DNA of 46,020 bases from Beijerinckiaceae bacterium (GTDB lineage: Bacteria; Pseudomonadota; Alphaproteobacteria; Rhizobiales; Beijerinckiaceae): positions 1 to 46,020 of the forward strand of contig CANBNG010000025.1 in the NCBI GenBank assembly GCA_947370975.1, read 5' to 3'. Below, piece by piece: positions 8,026-17,264 of this stretch (within the stretch, counting starts at the first letter, position 1; the number at the start of each line of letters is the position of its first letter). Below the pieces are notes generated by a model. The model searched no databases. It saw nothing but the letters and a program-made list of their open reading frames with translations, and had not been told where the DNA came from. The translations under genes and the position numbers were made by a program.

Positions 8026-10122
8026 ATGAACGCGCCCCAAAACATTACCCGCCACCCTTCCGTCTGCCCGCATGATTGCCCCTCGGCCTGTGCGCTCGAT
8101 GTGGAAGTCATTGATGGCAAGACCATCGGGCGTGTTTATGGCGCGAAAGACCAGACCTACACGGCGGGCGTCATCTGCGCGAAGGTCGCGCGTTATGCCG
8201 AGCGCATCCATCATCCCGACCGGCTGCTGTATCCGCTGAAGCGTACGGGGCCCAAGGGCTCTGGCCAGTTCGCACGCCTGTCCTGGGACGAGGCCATTGC
8301 AACGATTGCGCGCGAGTTCAAGGCGCGCGAGGCGCGCTTTGGCGCGGAAACGATCTGGCCCTATTATTATGCGGGCACCATGGGGCGTGTGATGCGCGAT
8401 GGCGTCAATCGCCTGACCCATGCGCTGAAATATTCCCGTTTCAACGGCACGATCTGCACCAATCTCGCCTGGCCCGGTTTCATTGCGGGAACCGGAAAAC
8501 TTGCCGGGCCCGATCCGCGCGAAATGGCTGTGGCCGATTGCGTCGTGATCTGGGGCACGAATGCCGTTGCGACGCAGGTCAATGTCATGACTCACGCGAT
8601 GGCGGCGCGCAAAAATCGCGGCGCGAAAATCGTCGTGATCGATATTTATCGCAATGCGACCATGGCGCAGGCCGATCTCGCGCTTTGCCTCAAGCCGGGC
8701 ACAGATGGCGCATTGGCGTGCGGGGTGATGCATGTGCTGTTTCGCGATGGCCTTGCAGATCGCGACTATCTTGCACGCTACACCGATGCGCCCGAACAGT
8801 TGGAAGCCCATCTCGCCACGCGCACGCCCGCCTGGGCGTCTGCCATCACCGGGCTGTCTGTCGCCGAGATCGAAGCTTTTGCGCATCTTGTGGGCACGAC
8901 CAAGCGCAGCTTTTTCCGGCTGGGTTACGGTTTTTCGCGCCAGCGCAATGGTGCGGTCAATATGCACGCCGCCTCCTGCATCGCAGCGGTGACGGGGGCG
9001 TGGGCGCATGAGGGCGGCGGCGCATTTCACAATAATGGCGCGATCTACAATTGGACGCAGACCTTCCATGAGGCTCATGAGCTGCGCGACCCCAATGTGC
9101 GCGTGCTCGATCAATGCCACATCGGACGCATTCTATCAGGCGATGCTACTGCGCTCAAAGGTGGCTCGCCGGTGAGTGCAATGCTGATCCAGAACACCAA
9201 TCCGATGAGCGTCGCGCCCGAACAGGGGCTGGTGGCGCAAGGCTTTGCGCGCGAGGATCTGTTCACGGTCGTGCATGAGCAGTTCATGACCGAGACGGCG
9301 CTGATGGCCGATATCGTCTTGCCCGCCACCATGTTTCTGGAGCATGACGATCTCTATTCCGGCGGCGGGCATCAATATGTCGAATTCGCGGGCAAGCTGA
9401 TCGATGCGCCGGCTGAATGCCGCTCCAATCACGAGCTGATCTGCGCCCTCGCAGGCGCGCTCGGGGCGCAGCATCCGGGCTTTCACATGAGCCCGCGTGA
9501 CCTGATCGAAACGATTTTGTCGGAATCCGGCCATCCCGGCCTTGAGGTTCTCGCGCACAAGAACTGGGTCGATGTGCAGCCCGATTTCGATACGGCGCAT
9601 TACACGAAGGGCTTTGCCTGGCCCGATGGCAAGTTCCGGTTCAAGCCGGATTGGCCAAAAGTGCCCTATGCCAAGGGCGGCGGCGGGCTCGCAGGGCCCT
9701 GGCAAGACATGCCAACCTTCCCCGATCATTGGGAGGTCATCGAGGCGGCCGATGCCCGCCATCCCTTCCGGCTGGCCACCAGCCCCGCGCGCAGCTTTCT
9801 GAATTCGACCTTCAACGAAACGCAGAGCGCACGCACGCGCGAGGGGCGGCCCGAGCTGCTCATCCATCCAGACGACGCGGCAGATCTGGCCGTTGAAACC
9901 GGCGCGCGCCTGCGCATCGGCAATGAGCGCGGCAGCCTTGTGCTGCATGCCCGCATTTTCGAGGGTGTGCAGCGCGGTGTCGTGATTTCAGAAGGCATCT
10001 GGCCCAACAGCGCCTTTGAAGAAGGGCGCGGCATCAATATGCTGACGGGCGCAGACAGTCCGGCGCCGTTTGGCGGCGCTGCCTTTCATGACAACCATGT
10101 CTGGGTGCAAAAGGCGCAATGA
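8026..10122 (+). CDS. Molybdopterin-dependent oxidoreductase (BisC/COG0243 type)
   Basis: The 698-residue protein carries a C-x3-C-x3-C ... C cluster (Cys14, Cys18, Cys22, Cys51; VCPHDCPSAC and GVICAK), which should hold one 4Fe-4S cluster. The catalytic molybdopterin domain follows (WDEAIATIAREF; VVIWGTNAVAT; GYGFSRQRNG), and the C-terminal dinucleotide-binding domain is complete (PFRLATSPARSFLNSTF; INMLTGADSP). No Tat signal is present, so it is probably cytoplasmic. The family uses a bis-MGD cofactor; the substrate is not predictable. The likely metal-ligand region reads CTNLAWPGF, without an obvious Ser, Cys or Sec ligand that I can place confidently. No electron-transfer subunit is adjacent. 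ATG at 8008 is an alternative start. Confidence 0.88.
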   Translation: MNAPQNITRHPSVCPHDCPSACALDVEVIDGKTIGRVYGAKDQTYTAGVICAKVARYAERIHHPDRLLYPLKRTGPKGSGQFARLSWDEAIATIAREFKAREARFGAETIWPYYYAGTMGRVMRDGVNRLTHALKYSRFNGTICTNLAWPGFIAGTGKLAGPDPREMAVADCVVIWGTNAVATQVNVMTHAMAARKNRGAKIVVIDIYRNATMAQADLALCLKPGTDGALACGVMHVLFRDGLADRDYLARYTDAPEQLEAHLATRTPAWASAITGLSVAEIEAFAHLVGTTKRSFFRLGYGFSRQRNGAVNMHAASCIAAVTGAWAHEGGGAFHNNGAIYNWTQTFHEAHELRDPNVRVLDQCHIGRILSGDATALKGGSPVSAMLIQNTNPMSVAPEQGLVAQGFAREDLFTVVHEQFMTETALMADIVLPATMFLEHDDLYSGGGHQYVEFAGKLIDAPAECRSNHELICALAGALGAQHPGFHMSPRDLIETILSESGHPGLEVLAHKNWVDVQPDFDTAHYTKGFAWPDGKFRFKPDWPKVPYAKGGGGLAGPWQDMPTFPDHWEVIEAADARHPFRLATSPARSFLNSTFNETQSARTREGRPELLIHPDDAADLAVETGARLRIGNERGSLVLHARIFEGVQRGVVISEGIWPNSAFEEGRGINMLTGADSPAPFGGAAFHDNHVWVQKAQ

Positions 10123-10260
10123 CCCTCTCCCAAAGGGAGAGGGTGGCCGCGAAGCGGCCGGGTGAGGGGCTACGCAGGTCGCAGACCTTGCGCTCGTTTC
10201 GGTGATTGTAACCCCTCATCAGTCTGCTTCGCAGACAGCTTCTCCCTCTGGGAGAAGCGG
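10123..10260 (+). repeat. Palindromic mosaic element, copy B
   Basis: It starts at the first base after the oxidoreductase stop codon. Hairpins: CCCTCTCCC/GGGAGAGGG (10123-10143), GGCCGC/GCGGCC (10145-10159), GTCTGC/GCAGAC (10222-10236) and GCTTCTCCC/GGGAGAAGC (10238-10258). The first, third and fourth match copy A almost base for base; the second hairpin differs in sequence but keeps its place. Between the halves lie about 60 unpaired, non-conserved bases. Confidence 0.85.
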
Positions 10261-10342
10261 CGCACGTGACGAACTACACTTCCCATAGACGTCAACTTAC
10301 GCGATGTTTCGCAATCAGATTCGTTCACATGGAGACGGTGCC

Positions 10343-10684
10343 TTGAAACTCGTTCTTGCGGCTCTTTTGATCTCGTCGTCCATCAGCCTCGCTTACGCCG
10401 GCGCGCGGCCGCCGGAAGAGAGCGCCTCGGCGCGTTCCGGCATCGACATGCGCAACATGACCGACGATCAATTGCGCCGCCGCATGCAGGATGCCTGCGT
10501 CTTCAAATTGTCCGACACGGAAGAGACGATCAAGACCAATGCGGTCAATCGCTGCGGCTGCTACGTCGGCAATGTGATGAAGGCCATGTCGAAGGACGAG
10601 GCCGACGAATTGCGCGCCAATGGCTCCTTTGGCAAAAGCGCGCGGCCCAAGGCCGAAAGCGCGCTCAAGGCCTGCAAGGTTTAA
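10343..10684 (+). CDS. Small periplasmic protein with four cysteines
   Basis: TTG at 10343 is the preferred start: GGAG lies 8 bases upstream and translation gives a normal signal peptide (LKLVLAALLISSSISLAYA). The frame is open to an ATG at 10304, but that start would put 13 charged residues in front of the signal peptide and has a poor ribosome-binding site. The mature protein of about 90 residues contains DDQLRRRMQDACVFKL, NRCGCYVGNVMKAM and a final LKACKV; four Cys in a small exported protein suggest disulfides. I do not recognise a named family. It lies between repeat element B and purN. Confidence 0.65.
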   Translation: MKLVLAALLISSSISLAYAGARPPEESASARSGIDMRNMTDDQLRRRMQDACVFKLSDTEETIKTNAVNRCGCYVGNVMKAMSKDEADELRANGSFGKSARPKAESALKACKV

Positions 10685-10692
10685 AAAAGCAA

Positions 10693-11358
10693 TCAGGCGG
10701 GCGTGGGCACAACGAGCAGGCGCTCGCTTGTGGTCTCGCCCGTCAGCACGCGATTGCCCTCGATATGCGCCGCACCGCTCGCCACAAGCTTGAGCGCAAG
10801 CGGATAGATCACATGCTCTTGTGTCAACACGCGCGCGCCCAGGGTCGCGGCCGTGTCGCCATCGAGCACCGGTACGGCGGCCTGCGCGATGATCGGGCCC
10901 GCATCCATTTCCGGCACGACGAAATGCACGGTGCAGCCGTGGATCTTCACGCCGTCTTCCAGCGCGCGCTCATGCGTGTGCAGCCCGCGATAGGAGGGCA
11001 GGAGGGCGGGGTGGATGTTGAGCATGCGCCCCGCCCATTGGCTCACGAACCAGGGCGTCAGCAGCCGCATGAAGCCGGCAAGGCAGACGAGATCGATATT
11101 GTGCTGCGCCAGCACATCCTGCATGGCGCGTTCAAAATCTTCGCGCCCCGCATGGGCCTTGTGGTCAAGCGCAGCCGTGGCGATGCCTGCTTCCTGCGCA
11201 GCCGCAAGTCCCGGCGCGTCGAGCTTGTTGGAGAGCACCAGCGCAATCTGCGCGGGGAAATCATCCAGACGGCTCGCTGCGATCAGCGAATGCATGTTCG
11301 AGCCGCGGCCTGAAATCAGAACCGCGACGCGCTTGCGTCGGGAAGCCTGACCACTCAC
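10693..11358 (-). CDS. purN: Phosphoribosylglycinamide formyltransferase (GART)
   Basis: The enzyme adds a formyl group from 10-formyl-tetrahydrofolate to GAR, the third step of purine synthesis. The 221-residue product shows the phosphate-binding VAVLISGRGSNMHSL near the N-terminus, the active-site block NIHPALLPSYRG with the catalytic Asn-His pair, HTHERALEDGVKIHGCTVHFV and the downstream MDAGPIIAQ containing the catalytic Asp. The start is a GTG that overlaps the purM stop codon (GTGA), so purN is translationally coupled to purM, the usual alphaproteobacterial arrangement. Confidence 0.96.
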   Translation of the reverse strand: MSGQASRRKRVAVLISGRGSNMHSLIAASRLDDFPAQIALVLSNKLDAPGLAAAQEAGIATAALDHKAHAGREDFERAMQDVLAQHNIDLVCLAGFMRLLTPWFVSQWAGRMLNIHPALLPSYRGLHTHERALEDGVKIHGCTVHFVVPEMDAGPIIAQAAVPVLDGDTAATLGARVLTQEHVIYPLALKLVASGAAHIEGNRVLTGETTSERLLVVPTPA

Positions 11359-12443
11359 AGGCCGAGGCTTCCATTATAGCGCACCTGAGGCTCGCCCGGG
11401 GCAGCGGCATCGACAAGGCCCATGCGCACGGGATCTTCCCCCGCAGCGCGCAAGGCTGCTTCAATCGCCTCGACCGCGCTGGCCTCGACCACGACCACCA
11501 TGCCGATGCCGCAGTTGAAGGTGCGCAGCATTTCTTCGGCTGCGACATTGCCGGTTCTGGCAAGCCACTGGAACACCGGCAGTACCGGCACATTGGCAAG
11601 ATCGAGCGTCACGCCGACGCCATCAGGCAGCACGCGGGGAATATTGTCGGGGAAGCCGCCGCCGGTGATATGGGCCAGCGCCTTCAGGCCCTGCGTCTGG
11701 CGCAGCACCTGCAAAAGCGACTTCACATAGATGCGGGTCGGGGTGAGCAGGGCCTCGCCGAGCTTCCGCGCGGGATCGAAGGGGGCTGCATCGTCCCATG
11801 ACAGGCCGGAGCGCTCGACAATGCGGCGCACCAGCGAAAAGCCGTTGGAGTGCACGCCAGACGAGCGCAGTCCGAGCACGACATCGCCGGGGCCGACATC
11901 GCCGGCCGGCAGCAGACGTCCGCGTTCGGCGGCACCCACCGAAAAGCCCGCGAGATCATAATCGTTACCGGCATAAAGGCCCGGCATTTCCGCCGTCTCG
12001 CCGCCGATCAACGCGCAGCCGGCCTCGATGCAGCCGCGCGCAATGCCCTTGACGATGGCAGCGCCGGCGGCGGGATCGAGTTTCCCGGTCGCATAATAAT
12101 CGAGGAAGAAGAGCGGCTCTGCGCCCTGAACGACGAGATCGTTGACGCACATGGCAACAAGGTCGATGCCGACCGTGTCGTGAATGCCGGTCTCGATGGC
12201 GATTTTCACCTTGGTGCCGACGCCATCATTGGCGGCGACGAGGATCGGATCCTTGAACCCTGCGGCCTTCAGGTCGAACAGGCCGCCGAAGCCGCCGATT
12301 TCCGCATCCGCACCCGGGCGGCGCGTGGCGCGCACGAGCGGCTTGATCTCTTCAACCATCGCATTGCCGGCATCGATATCGACGCCTGCCTGCGCATAGG
12401 TGAGGCCATTGTCGGCGCTGGGGGTCTTGGGGCTGGTGGTCAT
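11355..12443 (-). CDS. purM: Phosphoribosylformylglycinamidine cyclo-ligase (AIR synthetase)
   Basis: The enzyme closes the imidazole ring of FGAM with ATP to give AIR, the fifth step of purine synthesis. The 362-residue product has TYAQAGVDIDAGNAMVEEI at the N-terminus, the glycine-rich ATP-contact segment (PILVAANDGVGTKVKIA), LIGGETAEMPGLY and the C-terminal HITGGGFPDNIPRVLP. The start at 12443 has AAGAGGAG about 6 bases upstream; the open frame extends far upstream but only as the antisense of the next genes. It forms an operon with purN and is divergent from the phosphatidyltransferase gene. Confidence 0.97.
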   Translation of the reverse strand: MTTSPKTPSADNGLTYAQAGVDIDAGNAMVEEIKPLVRATRRPGADAEIGGFGGLFDLKAAGFKDPILVAANDGVGTKVKIAIETGIHDTVGIDLVAMCVNDLVVQGAEPLFFLDYYATGKLDPAAGAAIVKGIARGCIEAGCALIGGETAEMPGLYAGNDYDLAGFSVGAAERGRLLPAGDVGPGDVVLGLRSSGVHSNGFSLVRRIVERSGLSWDDAAPFDPARKLGEALLTPTRIYVKSLLQVLRQTQGLKALAHITGGGFPDNIPRVLPDGVGVTLDLANVPVLPVFQWLARTGNVAAEEMLRTFNCGIGMVVVVEASAVEAIEAALRAAGEDPVRMGLVDAAAPGEPQVRYNGSLGL

Positions 12444-12578
12444 GTCGCTCCTCTTGCGCGGGGCGTAACCCGCCCTGCCTGCCGATGCAAGCGGGCAGGG
12501 CCGGCGGAGGCGAGAAAGCTTGTTCTCCCACGGCCAAGCTGGCTTGCGTCGGGGTCCGTTGCTAGACTTGCCCCCATC

Positions 12579-13130
12579 ATGCCCAGATCGCCCCTTCTTG
12601 CCAGCCTGCCCAACCTCATCACCATGTCGCGGCTCGTGCTCGTGCCCGTGACCATTGTCATGATTGCGGACAGGGAATGGCTGAGCGCGCTGATCCTGTT
12701 CATTATCGCCGGCCTTTCCGACGGGCTTGATGGATTTCTGGCCCGGACGCTCGATCTGCGCAGCGAGCTTGGGGCCTATCTCGATGCGTTGGCCGACAAG
12801 GCGCTGCTGATTTCCATGTATGTCGCTCTGGCTGTGGTCGGGGTGGTGCCTGCCTCCATCGCCATCATTGTGGTGTCGCGCGACATCATGATCATGGGGG
12901 CGGTGGTGGTGTCCTGGGTGATGGATCGCCCTGTGGAAATCCGCCCGTTGCTGGTCTCCAAGCTCAATACAACCGCGCAAATCGGCTTTGCCGGGCTCGT
13001 TCTGGCCGTGAAAGCCTTCGATTGGACGGTTGGATATTGGTTCGGCTTCGCGCTTGTTGCGGTTGCGACATTGACGGTCGTGTCCGGGGCAGCCTATCTG
13101 GCGCAATGGTACAATCATATGAGTGCCTGA
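12579..13130 (+). CDS. CDP-alcohol phosphatidyltransferase
   Basis: This is an integral membrane enzyme that joins a CDP-activated lipid to an alcohol. The family signature is complete: DG-x2-AR-x8-G-x3-D-x3-D, read here as DGFLAR ... ELGAYLDALAD. The 183-residue chain has about five hydrophobic segments. It resembles PgsA (glycerol-3-phosphate acceptor), but the acceptor cannot be fixed from the motif, so no symbol is given. The gene starts a same-strand run with the AI-2E-type permease (15 bp gap) and hdaA; this trio is conserved in Hyphomicrobiales. Confidence 0.85.
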   Translation: MPRSPLLASLPNLITMSRLVLVPVTIVMIADREWLSALILFIIAGLSDGLDGFLARTLDLRSELGAYLDALADKALLISMYVALAVVGVVPASIAIIVVSRDIMIMGAVVVSWVMDRPVEIRPLLVSKLNTTAQIGFAGLVLAVKAFDWTVGYWFGFALVAVATLTVVSGAAYLAQWYNHMSA

Positions 13131-13145
13131 GGGGGCGGGGTCTCG

Positions 13146-14246
13146 ATGCGCATCCAGGCAAAAGTCGGTTTCTGGCTTGGCGGCTTTGCGCTGCTCATTC
13201 TGCTTCTCTGGCTGCTGGCCGATGTGCTGCTGCCTTTCGCGGTCGCATTGGCTATCGGCTATCTGCTCGATCCTGTCGCTGACCGGCTTGAACGCTCCGG
13301 TTTCAACCGGCTCGGCGCGACGCTCTTCATCCTCATTCTCTTCGTTCTGGTTCTGGTGCTGGCAGCTGCCTTGCTGATGCCCGTGCTTGGCGCGCAGATT
13401 GCCGATTTTCTGGATGCGCTGCCGGGCATCGTCACGCGACTGCATGATCTGTTCGTGGAGCAGGGCGGGGCCTTCGTCGCCCGCTTTGTCGCCCCGCTGG
13501 CCGAGCGCTTCGGGATCGATATTGGCGCGGGCGCTGGCAATCTTCAGGGGTCGGCCAGCGAGATTGCAAACGAGGCTGCGCGTTGGCTTGGCGGCGCCTT
13601 GCGGTCTGTCTGGTCAGGCGGGCGCGCCTTGATCGGACTGTTCACGCTTCTCGTCATCACGCCGGTCGTCGCCTTCTACATCCTGCTCGACTGGGACACG
13701 ATGGTGCGCAAGATCGATGGCTGGATCCCGGTCGCCCAGCGCGACACGGTGCGCGGCCTTGCCCATGAAATCGACGCGGCTCTGTCGGGCTTCATGCGCG
13801 GCCAGTCGCTGGTCTGCCTGTTTCTGGCCGGCTGGTATGGCATCGGCCTCACCCTTGTCGGGCTGAAATACGGGCTCCTCATCGGGCTCAGCGCGGGCGT
13901 GCTGAGTTTCATTCCCTATGTCGGCTCGTTGACCTGCCTCGTGCTGGCAACTGCTGTGGCGCTGGTGCAGGCGTGGCCGAGCCTTGGCCTGCTCGGTCTC
14001 GTTCTCGGCGTGATCGGCGTCGGGCAGTTTCTTGAAGGCAATATTCTCACGCCAAGACTGGTCGGGAAGTCCGTCGGTTTGCATCCTGTCTGGCTGATGC
14101 TGGCGCTGTTGGGCTTTGGCTCGGTCTTCGGTTTCGCCGGGCTTGTGGTTGCCGTGCCGGTTTCGGCCGCCGTCGGCGTGCTGATCCGCTTTGGCCTGCG
14201 CCGCTATCTGGCAAGCCCGCTCTATCTGGACGCCGCGACAAGATGA
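13146..14246 (+). CDS. AI-2E/PerM family membrane protein
   Basis: The 366-residue protein has about eight hydrophobic segments in the family arrangement: an N-terminal pair (FWLGGFALLILLLWLLADVLL and the segment after it), a periplasmic-type soluble insert rich in charged and amphipathic helix (about residues 90-160), then a bundle including GLLIGLSAGVLSFIPYVGS, the most conserved family stretch. The family includes the E. coli AI-2 exporter TqsA and many proteins of unknown substrate; nothing here proves AI-2 transport. Its stop codon overlaps the hdaA start (ATGA), so the two are translationally coupled. Confidence 0.88.
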   Translation: MRIQAKVGFWLGGFALLILLLWLLADVLLPFAVALAIGYLLDPVADRLERSGFNRLGATLFILILFVLVLVLAAALLMPVLGAQIADFLDALPGIVTRLHDLFVEQGGAFVARFVAPLAERFGIDIGAGAGNLQGSASEIANEAARWLGGALRSVWSGGRALIGLFTLLVITPVVAFYILLDWDTMVRKIDGWIPVAQRDTVRGLAHEIDAALSGFMRGQSLVCLFLAGWYGIGLTLVGLKYGLLIGLSAGVLSFIPYVGSLTCLVLATAVALVQAWPSLGLLGLVLGVIGVGQFLEGNILTPRLVGKSVGLHPVWLMLALLGFGSVFGFAGLVVAVPVSAAVGVLIRFGLRRYLASPLYLDAATR

Positions 14247-14926
14247 AACCGGTTCCCCGCCAGCTGACCCTCGATCTGCCGGTGGAGCCCCGTTTCGGCC
14301 GCGAGGATTTTCTGGTCTCGCCGTCGAATGCCCACGCTTGGGACACGTTCGAGAGCTGGCCGAACTGGCCAGACCGCGTGCTCCTGCTGCTTGGGCCAAC
14401 GGGCGCTGGCAAGAGCCATCTCAGTGCGATCTGGGCTGCCCGCACGAAGGCCTGCGTACTCAAGGCCACAGCCTTGCCGCTGGCGGATCTGCCGGGCCTT
14501 GTCCGCGCGCCTGCCATCCTGCTGGAGGATGCCGATGCCGCCCCCAAGGTCGAGAATGAGCTGTTCCACCTGCTCAATCTCGTGCGGGAATCGCAGACCT
14601 GCCTCGTGATTACCGCGCGGCACTGGCCAGACAGCTGGGGGCTGGCCACCCGCGATCTGCTCTCGCGGCTGCGGCTTGCGCCAGCCGTCGAGATCGGCGA
14701 GCCCGACGATGCGCTGGTGCGCGCGGTTCTGGTCAAGCTCTTCGTCGACCGCCAGCTTGTGGTCGACACGTCGGTTGTCGAATATCTGGCTCTGCGCATC
14801 GAGCGCTCCATCGATGCCGCGCGCGCCATTGTCGAGGCGCTCGATCGTGAAGCCTTGGCACAACGCCGCCCTATAACGCGCCCGATTGCCGCCGATGTGC
14901 TGCGCCGTCTCGAGGGGCAGGAATAG
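14243..14926 (+). CDS. hdaA: DnaA-regulatory inactivator HdaA
   Basis: HdaA binds the replication sliding clamp and triggers ATP hydrolysis by DnaA after initiation, which limits firing to once per cycle. The 227-residue protein begins with QLTLDLP, the clamp-binding motif of Hda proteins (residues 6-12), then an AAA+ domain with Walker A GPTGAGKS and Walker B-type AILLEDAD. Sensor and lid regions follow (LATRDLLSRLRLAPAVEI; ERSIDAARAIVEALDREAL). It lacks the DNA-binding domain IV of DnaA, which separates it from DnaA itself. The start overlaps the upstream permease gene by 4 bases. Confidence 0.92.
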   Translation: MKPVPRQLTLDLPVEPRFGREDFLVSPSNAHAWDTFESWPNWPDRVLLLLGPTGAGKSHLSAIWAARTKACVLKATALPLADLPGLVRAPAILLEDADAAPKVENELFHLLNLVRESQTCLVITARHWPDSWGLATRDLLSRLRLAPAVEIGEPDDALVRAVLVKLFVDRQLVVDTSVVEYLALRIERSIDAARAIVEALDREALAQRRPITRPIAADVLRRLEGQE

Positions 14927-15032
14927 TCCTCCTTAACCCTGAAACGGGGAGGGGCTGGCGCGTGTTAACCTTCGTCATGCTATTGTCACAAGGAAACTGG
15001 AGCTTGTGTGGGCAAGCCGGTGGGAGAGTGAC

Positions 15033-17258
15033 GTGACACGTGAGGCAAACGAAACGGACGTGATGGCCCAATTGGCGCCCAAGGCCGCTGCAAGCGCACC
15101 TGCTGCTGCGCCAAGCGTGTCGCCGCTGGCGCTCGCGCCCGCCGACCGTTTCGTGAACCGGGAATTGTCCTGGCTCGAATTCAACCGTCGCGTCCTGCTC
15201 GAGGCCTCCAATCCCAATCATCCGATGCTGGAGCAGCTGCGGTTCCTGTCGATCTCGGCCAATAATCTCGATGAATTCTTCATGGTCCGCGTTGCGGGCC
15301 TGCGCGGTCAGGTGCGCTCGGGCGTCACGGTCTTGTCCGAGGATGGGCTCTCGCCCGCAGAACAGCTTCTGCGCATTCTCGAACAGGTGATGAAACTGAG
15401 CGCCGAACAGCAGGCGCGCTTTCATGAATTGCGCGAAGAGATGCGCGGCGTCGATATTGAGATCGTCGATCGCTCGGATCTGAGCGAAGCCGAATTTGCC
15501 TGGATCGATGATCATTTCCTGCTGCATATTTTCCCGATCCTGACGCCGCTCGCAATCGATCCGGCTCATCCCTTTCCGTTCATTCCCAATCTCGGGTTCA
15601 GCGTCGCGTTCGAGCTGGTGCGTGCGACCGATGGGCGTCGCCTGAATGCGCTTGTGCGCTTGCCCACAAAGGTCGAGCGTTTCGTGCGTTTGCCCGAATC
15701 CTTCCAGCCGGGCAAGGCGCGCTTCGTGACGCTTGAAACGCTCATCGTCATGCAGACAAAGCGACTTTTTCCCGGTTACGCGGTGAAGGGGCAGGGCGTG
15801 TTCCGCGTCATTCGCGACAGCGATCTCGAAGTCGAGGAAGAGGCCGAAGATCTCGTGCGCCTGTTCGAGAGCGCCTTGAAGCGGCGTCGTCGCGGGCGTG
15901 TCATCCGTCTGGAATTCGACTCGCATATGCCAGCCTCGCTGCGCGAATTCGTGGCGGGCGAACTCGACGCGGGGGGCGATGAAATCTTCGTCCATGACGG
16001 CATGCTGGCGCTCAACGAACTGGCTGAAATCGTCGGGCTTGAACGGCCTGAGTTGAAATTCAAGCCCTATAATCCGCGCTTTCCTGAACGCGTGCGTGAC
16101 AATGGCGGCGATTGTTTTGCCGCCATCAAGCAGAAGGATCTGGCTGTCCACCACCCTTACGAATCCTTCGACGTGGTGGTGCAATTTCTCAACCAGGCGG
16201 CGCGCGATCCCAATGTCGTTGCGATCAAGCAGACGCTCTATCGCACCTCCTCGGACAGCCCCATCGTGCGCGCCTTGATCGAGGCGGCGGAGGCGGGCAA
16301 ATCTGTCACCGCGCTGATCGAACTCAAGGCGCGGTTTGACGAGGAAGCCAATATTCGCTGGGCGCGCGATCTCGAGCGCGCAGGCGCGCAGGTTGTCTTC
16401 GGCTTCATCGAGCTGAAGACGCATGCCAAGCTTTCCATGGTGGTGCGTCGCGAAGGTGGTTCGCTGGTGACCTATTGCCACGTCGGCACCGGCAATTATC
16501 ATCCCCAGACAGCGCGCGTTTACACCGATATTTCGGTGTTTACCGCCGATCCCGTCATCGCGCGCGATGTCTCGCGTGTGTTCAATTATATCACCGGCTA
16601 CGCCGAGCCTGCGGGGCTCGAGCGCATGGCCGTGTCGCCACTCACGCTGAAGAAGCGCTTCCTTGCCCATATCGAGGAAGAGATCGGCTTTGCGCGCGCG
16701 GGGAAACCCGCTGCAATCTGGGCCAAATGCAATGCGCTTGTGGACCCTGAAATCATCGATGCCTTTTATGCCGCGAGCCAGGCAGGGGTCAGCATCGATC
16801 TCGTCATTCGCGGCATCTGCTGCCTGCGTCCTGGCGTCACGGGCCTGTCTGACAATATCCGCGTGAAATCGATTGTCGGGCGCTTTCTCGAACATGCGCG
16901 CGTCTATGCCTTTGGCGGCGGTTATGGCCTGCCGCACGCCAAGGCGCATGTCTATATTTCCTCGGCTGACCTTATGCAGCGCAATCTCGATCGGCGTGTC
17001 GAAGTCATGCTGCCGATTCTCAATCCGACCGTGCACGAGCAGGTGCTCGATCAGATCATGATCGCTAACCTAATCGACAATGAGCAGTCCTATCGGGTCT
17101 TGCCCGATGGTTCGAGCCAGCGCATAGTCCCGGCCAAGGGCGAAGAAAACTTCAACGCCCATTCCTACTTCATGACCAACCCCAGCCTGTCGGGCCGTGG
17201 CAAGTCATTGAAGGAGTCGAGCCCGAAGACGCTCTTCAAGCGTCTGGAGAACCGCTGA
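15033..17258 (+). CDS. ppk1: Polyphosphate kinase 1
   Basis: The enzyme builds long-chain polyphosphate from ATP at the membrane. The product has all four PPK1 domains: N-terminal (RFVNRELSWLEFNRRVLLEA), head, and two C-terminal phospholipase D-like domains. The autophosphorylated His is in ELKTHAKLSMVV and the second conserved His in LPHAKAHVYISSADLM. The start is uncertain: GTG at 15033 is preferred because GGGAGAG lies about 5 bases upstream; GTG 15006 and ATG 15063 are in frame. With this start the protein has 741 residues, normal for an alphaproteobacterial PPK1. ppx follows after 6 bp, so synthesis and breakdown of polyphosphate are encoded together. Confidence 0.96.
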   Translation: MTREANETDVMAQLAPKAAASAPAAAPSVSPLALAPADRFVNRELSWLEFNRRVLLEASNPNHPMLEQLRFLSISANNLDEFFMVRVAGLRGQVRSGVTVLSEDGLSPAEQLLRILEQVMKLSAEQQARFHELREEMRGVDIEIVDRSDLSEAEFAWIDDHFLLHIFPILTPLAIDPAHPFPFIPNLGFSVAFELVRATDGRRLNALVRLPTKVERFVRLPESFQPGKARFVTLETLIVMQTKRLFPGYAVKGQGVFRVIRDSDLEVEEEAEDLVRLFESALKRRRRGRVIRLEFDSHMPASLREFVAGELDAGGDEIFVHDGMLALNELAEIVGLERPELKFKPYNPRFPERVRDNGGDCFAAIKQKDLAVHHPYESFDVVVQFLNQAARDPNVVAIKQTLYRTSSDSPIVRALIEAAEAGKSVTALIELKARFDEEANIRWARDLERAGAQVVFGFIELKTHAKLSMVVRREGGSLVTYCHVGTGNYHPQTARVYTDISVFTADPVIARDVSRVFNYITGYAEPAGLERMAVSPLTLKKRFLAHIEEEIGFARAGKPAAIWAKCNALVDPEIIDAFYAASQAGVSIDLVIRGICCLRPGVTGLSDNIRVKSIVGRFLEHARVYAFGGGYGLPHAKAHVYISSADLMQRNLDRRVEVMLPILNPTVHEQVLDQIMIANLIDNEQSYRVLPDGSSQRIVPAKGEENFNAHSYFMTNPSLSGRGKSLKESSPKTLFKRLENR

Positions 17259-17264
17259 ACCCGC

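Noticed and set aside
14934..14971. Two TTAACC motifs upstream of ppk1 as a CtrA binding site
   Set aside because: The full CtrA motif is TTAA-N7-TTAA; here the two halves are about 25 bases apart, which does not fit.
14871..17036. A 721-residue open frame antisense to ppk1
   Set aside because: It is composed of His/Asp/Arg-rich text typical of the reverse reading of GC-rich genes, has no family motif, and lies wholly over a verified gene. Similar long antisense frames over aspS, purM and the permease were rejected for the same reason.
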